DNA of 64,000 nt from Spirometra erinaceieuropaei (Eukaryota; Platyhelminthes; Cestoda; Diphyllobothriidea; Diphyllobothriidae): positions 1,637,555-1,701,554 of the forward strand of contig CACRXP010000011.1 in assembly GCA_902702965.1 (NCBI GenBank), in the 5' to 3' direction. The stretch's first letter is position 1, and the number at the start of each line of letters is the position of its first letter. This document shows positions 1 through 64,000 of this stretch, one piece after another. The notes beneath the pieces were generated by a model. The model made no database searches and was not told the origin of the DNA. It saw nothing but the letters and a program-made list of their open reading frames with translations. The position numbers and the translations under genes are program-made.

Positions 1-1627
1 CAAGTTGTAGGGGGAAGACAGAAGGAACCAGAATGCGGGGTTTAATGTATACAGAACCTGGCATTGTCCTCTCAGGCAGCAGTGACCATCGGCGAAGCCA
101 GGGCTGGTGTTGGCTGCGTCCAGTTATGCCTGAGAGTCCTGGAGATAGTGGTGCCAGCGGCTCTTGTAGGCTCGTGGGCCAAGCTCAAGTGGTGTCCAGT
201 CAGTGTGTGTTGCATTTGCCGAGGGATGGTGTCCCAGTGGCTTAGGTTGTGCTTGCAGGGGGTGGGGTGCGTTGAAGTAGCGCATGGATTGCCGCGACTG
301 TGCGGACGCAGGTATGCCCGAACTGTCGGTCGTGTGACTTCAGGTCAGTGCGTCTGGAACGGCTCATTGCGAGGGGGTGAATGACCGTGAGGCAGCGAGG
401 TCCTGAACAATGACGCCAGACCGGTCATGATGGCCGCCCGCTACAACAATTCATCCCACAGAATGCTGAGTCAGATGAATTGCCTCAGTGAAGTAGGCTC
501 GTCGTTGTCTGCGCACAGTCAATGTAAAGGCCCTAGCGTGTTGTGTGCACGAAAATAACCCACGAATGATGATTGCGTTTGCTATTGGCGGAGGAGTGTC
601 CCAAACAAGGTAGAAATGTTCTGTTGACAGCTCATTAGAATGACAGTCCTGCTCAATTTGTTTTGAGTCTTGGTCTGGACTTGCATGGCTGGGTTTTCTT
701 GACCACATCCATCTCGGCCCGTGTCAGGGTGCCGGCAATCGCGTTTTTCCACTTTCTGAGACGGTGGGCAATACAGGAAAAACAGCAGGATGAAGTCGAA
801 GGGGCAGGTCGTGACGATTGAGCCCAGTCACGTCGGGGTCACCAATTTGTGGCAGCTGAGTTGTGAGTGCTCGCCGACCGCCGACGTGGCTGGGGTTAAT
901 CGCCGCGAAATACCATCGGCTTCACCCTGATGTCCGTGAGCATTCAAGCTGTGTCTGTGCCTCCTCCACCACAATGACTATGGTCCAGCCCCGTAGTGGA
1001 GGATAAGTGAAGGATGCTAGTAGAAGACATGCATTCTACACAGATACTTGGCCATGTTCAGAGCACTTGGCCAGCGGCCGGCTCTTGACGCGCGCGTCTG
1101 TCTGTCCGTCAGGGTGATGTAGGTCTGAATGATTGGGTATCACACGGGATCCAGTCAGCGTCAACTTCCTAAGTTTATTACAGAGTTGGTGGACACCTGT
1201 GAATGACTGTATTCGAGGCTGAGTGTGCGCGCGTTTCATCCGCGATCACATGACTCCTAGCGTTGGGTATGGCTCATAGTTGAGGTGGCTTATTCGCGCT
1301 CGAGACGTTGCAAATTAAGCAGTCACAGTGAGTAGCTTCAAGGATATTTGGACGTGTTCCGTACATGGGGTCAAGAACTAGCAGGGTTAAACAAGGCAGA
1401 TCGGAATTTAGTCGGACAAGTGTGAGTTTCCGCGGCCTAGGTAGGAAAGTGCCAAATGAGGAGGACTTTTAGCTCAGCTTCAAAGCAATTTACGGGCGGT
1501 ATGCACGCAAGTGTCCACCGAGGACTCGCTTCGAAGTTTGCGGCTTCTACGGCGGATCCCCCCCCCCACATGTGCACCCCAAATCCTTGACTCAAAGTTT
1601 TAACACATCTCCTCCCCCCGCGATCAG
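1..1627. other. Upstream intron or flank, no gene recognised
   Basis: I see no exon of the rod gene here. Short frames at 33-384 (both rich in Gly, Cys and Val) and 451-708 have no family signature and look like repeat sequence. A C-rich run (1559-1567) sits near the acceptor of exon 1. Because exon 1 starts in phase 0 behind an AG, this stretch is probably intron. Confidence 0.4.
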
Positions 1628-61152
<59,525 letters not shown>

Positions 61153-61639
61153 GTGAGCTTTCTTTCACGAGTCCTCACTTCAATGTAAGACAGCAGGGAG
61201 TAAACCCCTCATTATATTGCTTTAATTCTAATCGACATGATGACGCACGGTGTCTTACCATCTCGACCTGCATTATGTGTTCGGCAAGGGTAGGTTGAAG
61301 GACCCCAATTAGTTGTTGGTATACTGTGGATCGTGTCGTACGTGAATCGCGGTAATGGGGGGGGAGGTTGTGGGTGGGACAACACGCCGGACAGGAAGCT
61401 GTCGGAATGCAGGAATACACAGAAGATGGTCGGTGGTAAAAACGGCACTTTTGAGTTAAATGAAGAATGTACGCGGATACGGTATCCAGCTGGGTATTCC
61501 ATAAGGTCCCATCTCGAAAGAGTGCCTGACCATCGAACAACTAAGCCTATCCCCTGGCAGACATTTCTGTTTCCCCTCTCTTCATGCTCAGTTGATTTCT
61601 GTTTCCTCGCTCTTGAGTACAACTACCGGTCATCAATAC
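61153..61639. other. Start of intron 24
   Basis: No exon or repeat recognised. Overlapping frames of 104-136 codons on both strands have no domain signature. Confidence 0.35.
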
Positions 61640-62386
61640 TTAACTAGATTTGAACAAGGCAAAGGCGACAAAGCATGCAGAATTTACTGACGTCATAAAT
61701 TTCGAGACCTCTCATTCAGCTGCACACGGTCATTGCATAGTTATATGACAAGGCAAACTGTTCAATCAACGATCGACCTAGAGAGATAAAGCGTGATAGG
61801 TAACCTGAAGCATGGGTCTAGTATGCGGGTGCATATGACGAGGGGGGGGGAGGGGGAGAGAAGTCATCCAAGTATGAGAGTTAGGACTACAAGGAGAACT
61901 TGTTCGGCGTGATTTAGAGTGCATCGTGCGGGGAGCATTCAGTCATGCCGGGGAGAGGGGCGGGTGGGGGCGAAATGAGAAGGCGCACATGGGAACAGGG
62001 TTTTGTCCATAATCGATAATTACAATGGCAGTGCCAGGTTTATCACATGGTCCAGATGCTTACAGAGTTCTGGTTTCCTCCTCCAGAACTCTGTAAGCAG
62101 CTGGACCATGTGATAAACCTGGCACTGCCATGGTAATTATCGATTATGGACGAAACCCTGTTCCCATGTACGCCTTCTCATTTCGCCCCCACCCGCCCCC
62201 CTCTCCCCGGCCTGACTGAATGCTTCCAGCACGATGCACAAGTTCTCTCATACTTCTCTCCCCCTTCCCCCCCCTCGCCATATGCACCCGCATACTAGAC
62301 CCATGTTTCAGGTTACCTATCACGCTTTATCTCTCTAGTTCGATCGTTGATTGAACAGTTTTTTCTTGTCATATAACTATGCAATG

Positions 62387-62500
62387 TGTTTTCAGTAACT
62401 CTTCATCAGGCCAAAACGGTTACAATGGCCTGATGAAGAGTTACTGAAAACACGTGTTCGCCAATTTGACTTTTCAATTGTAACATGGGAATATTCGCTG
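62387..62500 (+). mobile_element. 114-bp hairpin element inserted in one palindrome arm
   Basis: Flanked by perfect 12-base repeats AACTATGCAATG (62375-62386 and 62501-62512). The left palindrome arm has the uninterrupted site (complement at 61731-61742). The insert is itself a hairpin: gtgttttcagtaactcttca pairs with tgaagagttactgaaaacac. It contains CTGATGA..GAAAAC (62430-62451). Confidence 0.75.
62430..62451 (+). ncRNA. Minimal hammerhead-like core in the 114-bp insert
   Basis: CTGATGA, AGAGTTACT, GAAAAC. Helix II would be only two or three base pairs. The same string lies on the opposite strand of the hairpin. A relative is at 19712-19733. Confidence 0.35.
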
Positions 62501-62632
62501 AACTATGCAATGACCGTGTGCAGCTGAATGAGAGGTCTCGAAATTTATGACGTCAGTAGATTCTTCATGCTTTGTCGCCTTTGCCTTGTTCAAATTTATC
62601 CCGGGAAAACATTGTTTCAATTAACTAGATTT

Positions 62633-63480
62633 CCCAAGCACATATATCAGCACACGATCCGCAGTCTACCAACAGTTAATTGGGGTCCTTAACCCTACCG
62701 TTGCCACGTGTTCTAATATCTGCATATCTCCTTCCAGTAGGTTTGGTGTCGGCGTGCAAATTCCACGTCTTTGGCCACAAAAAAGTATGTGAAAGACTGA
62801 AATATAACCAACACTCCCCTGAAATCGATGCGTATACGTTTATTACTTACTTTTGTTGGGTGACAGTTTGACCGTGGCAGGTGACGATGTCCACCGTGTG
62901 TCCTGCAGCATGGCGGGTGTGGGGACGGTGACTTGCGCAGAATCTACCGCACTCCCCCCTCCCCCACCCGCTTGAGCCCGATTTCAAGATAGAGCCAAGG
63001 AGGCTAAACAGCCCGTCTGCGCGTACCACACACGTCGCGTTGTTACTCACACTACGAGAGGGCGGTTCGGATCCTATTTGAGTGAAAGTGCCATATAGAT
63101 CACATTAGAAAGGAGTCATTTCAGCCACACTCTCCGTCCTTAACTGAGAACCAAGTCATCCAATCAGTTGGCAGTCTCCCAATCCACGACTTTTAGCGCA
63201 CTGTGATAGGTAGTTTCGATGAATAGACGTCTGAGTTTGGTTAGCATCCTCGGGAACGATGCATTCGACAGTTTGTTCACCAAATTCATTCGTCTGGGTT
63301 ACAGTACTTCAATCGACGTTTGCTACCTATCTCAAAATTACATATTTGAAAGAACGCAAACCTTTACTTATTCGCTTGGCGACAACGAACGCCCTAAGGC
63401 CGCAGAAAAAGAAACTTTGGCAATCGTATACGGCAGTATGATGGAGTTTTTTCTGTTGATATGGTTCAAAATTTAGTTAC
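62633..63480. other. Intron 24, unassigned
   Basis: No exon of the rod gene recognised. An 85-codon + frame (63219-63476) has a faint resemblance to polyprotein sequence (ERPKAAEKETLAIVYG) but nothing I can name. Confidence 0.3.
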
Positions 63481-63559
63481 AATGACGTATGCTTCTGCCG
63501 GCTAGAGTAAGTACTTGAACCGTTCAGAGCTTAATGGGAAACGCACGGTTTAGAAATGT

Positions 63560-63930
63560 GTACGTTAATATGGGCTTCTTTCTCGGCCGTCTGCAATAAA
63601 TGACCACATAGTTAGCATGATTGTTCCCATTGATTTGCGGTGCCCTTATAAGTTCAATTATATTCTATAGAAAAGATACACAAAGGTGCTATTTCCTGTA
63701 TACATTCGGTGGCAAGTCACTCTACTTCAGCTTTTATATTTTAGAAAAGAGTATATTTTGGTTTTTAAAAACTTTCTACGATTTCTGAATAATTTCGAAC
63801 TCTACCTGTCGAAACACTTACATTCAGGGTTTGCAAACTACATGCTGTGTACAATCCGTCAAAGGAAAATTACCCATTTCTCTATCGCATTAGGAAGAAG
63901 TCATACGGGACTCATACAATTCCGCGTACG
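63560..63930. mobile_element. Left part of a foldback element at the window edge
   Basis: Shares, in order, the blocks of copy 6 (gcccttataagttcaattat, cattcggtggcaagtcac, ttttaaaaactttctacgat, ggtttgcaaactacatgctg). The outer end is degraded and the other arm is not present in the window. Confidence 0.5.
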
Positions 63931-63944
63931 TTTGCTTTCAGGCG

Positions 63945-64000
63945 GGTTAGGGCTAGTGGTTAAGTTTAGGGGAGTTATGGCTATGGTAACGGTTAGGGTT
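63945..64000. repeat. TTAGGG-like tract at the window end
   Basis: gggttagggctag, aagtttagggg and aacggttagggtt variants. It may continue beyond the window. Confidence 0.65.

Larger units (their letters stand above)
61652..62620. mobile_element. Long palindromic element with 12-bp flanking direct repeats
   Basis: The left arm (from gaacaaggcaaaggcgacaa) and the right arm (ending ttgtcgcctttgccttgttc at about 62591) are near-complements meeting at about 62075, where ggtttcctcctcc is the loop. Direct repeats TTAACTAGATTT lie at 61640-61651 and 62621-62632. The right arm holds the 114-base insert 62387-62500. There is no coding frame. Confidence 0.75.

Noticed and set aside
63219..63476. Possible retrotransposon polyprotein piece (RPKAAEKETLAIVYG)
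   Set aside because: The resemblance is faint, no neighbouring RT or integrase motif is seen, and it is too short to classify.
63945..64000. A true telomere at the window end
   Set aside because: The repeats are degenerate and similar tracts occur inside introns, so they are interstitial.

Overview
The window is eukaryotic nuclear DNA. One very large spliced gene on the + strand (1628-61152) fills it, and its introns are crowded with mobile elements. I expect a flatworm, most likely a tapeworm with a large repeat-rich genome such as a diphyllobothriid. This is inferred from the abundant Penelope-like (GIY-YIG) retroelement pieces, the degenerate TTAGGG-like arrays and the gene style; nothing here proves the species. 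There are no bacterial operons, rRNA genes or CRISPR arrays.

The gene: 24 exons can be joined with GT-AG borders and matching phases throughout. They give 14,289 coding bases, 4,763 codons, with no internal stop and no start or stop codon, so the gene is open at both ends. The product is almost entirely alpha-helical, with many divergent spectrin-like repeats, a few recognisable 'WL..AE..L' helices, and Ala/Glu/Gln/Leu-rich coiled-coil stretches. No actin-binding CH pair, plakin, SH3, EF-hand, GAS2 or KASH domain is visible. The best family guess is a nesprin (SYNE/MSP-300-like) rod; a dystonin/MACF (spectraplakin) or other giant spectrin-family rod remains possible. Exon sizes run from 138 to 2,819 bases and introns from 79 bases to about 5.2 kb. 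One 95-base run of N (42620-42714) lies in intron 18.

The introns hold five recurring classes. (1) Penelope-like elements, mostly minus-strand and 5'-truncated, with RT tail (YVDD, LPFLDV) and GIY-YIG endonuclease, at about 4.05-4.86, 8.6-9.87, 18.65-18.96, 19.8-20.06, 34.3-35.3, 51.0-51.98 and 60.1-60.35 kb. (2) Hammerhead-ribozyme-like motifs (CUGANGA, helix II, GAAA) at or near the ends of those elements, with base-pair changes that keep helix II. (3) A family of about 1 kb foldback elements with CAGT termini and TA flanks, resembling Tc1/mariner-type non-autonomous elements, at about 10.3, 14.0, 25.0, 37.7, 44.2, 47.7 kb and as fragments. (4) A tRNA-like SINE family with a 316-base unit, singly, in tandem and in head-to-head pairs, at 22.0-23.8, 29.4, 43.8 and 58.5-59.0 kb. 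(5) A 410-441-base element with terminal inverted repeats and perfect 8-base target duplications (10583-11023 and 54902-55311) whose interior is telomere-like.

Other structures are a roughly 1 kb palindrome at 61652-62620 with a 114-base insertion in only one arm, a 300-base trinucleotide microsatellite at 36.25-36.55 kb, and several local duplications. Splice sites, phases, inverted repeats and target duplications were read directly from the sequence. Family names are inference from remembered signatures, and no database search was run.
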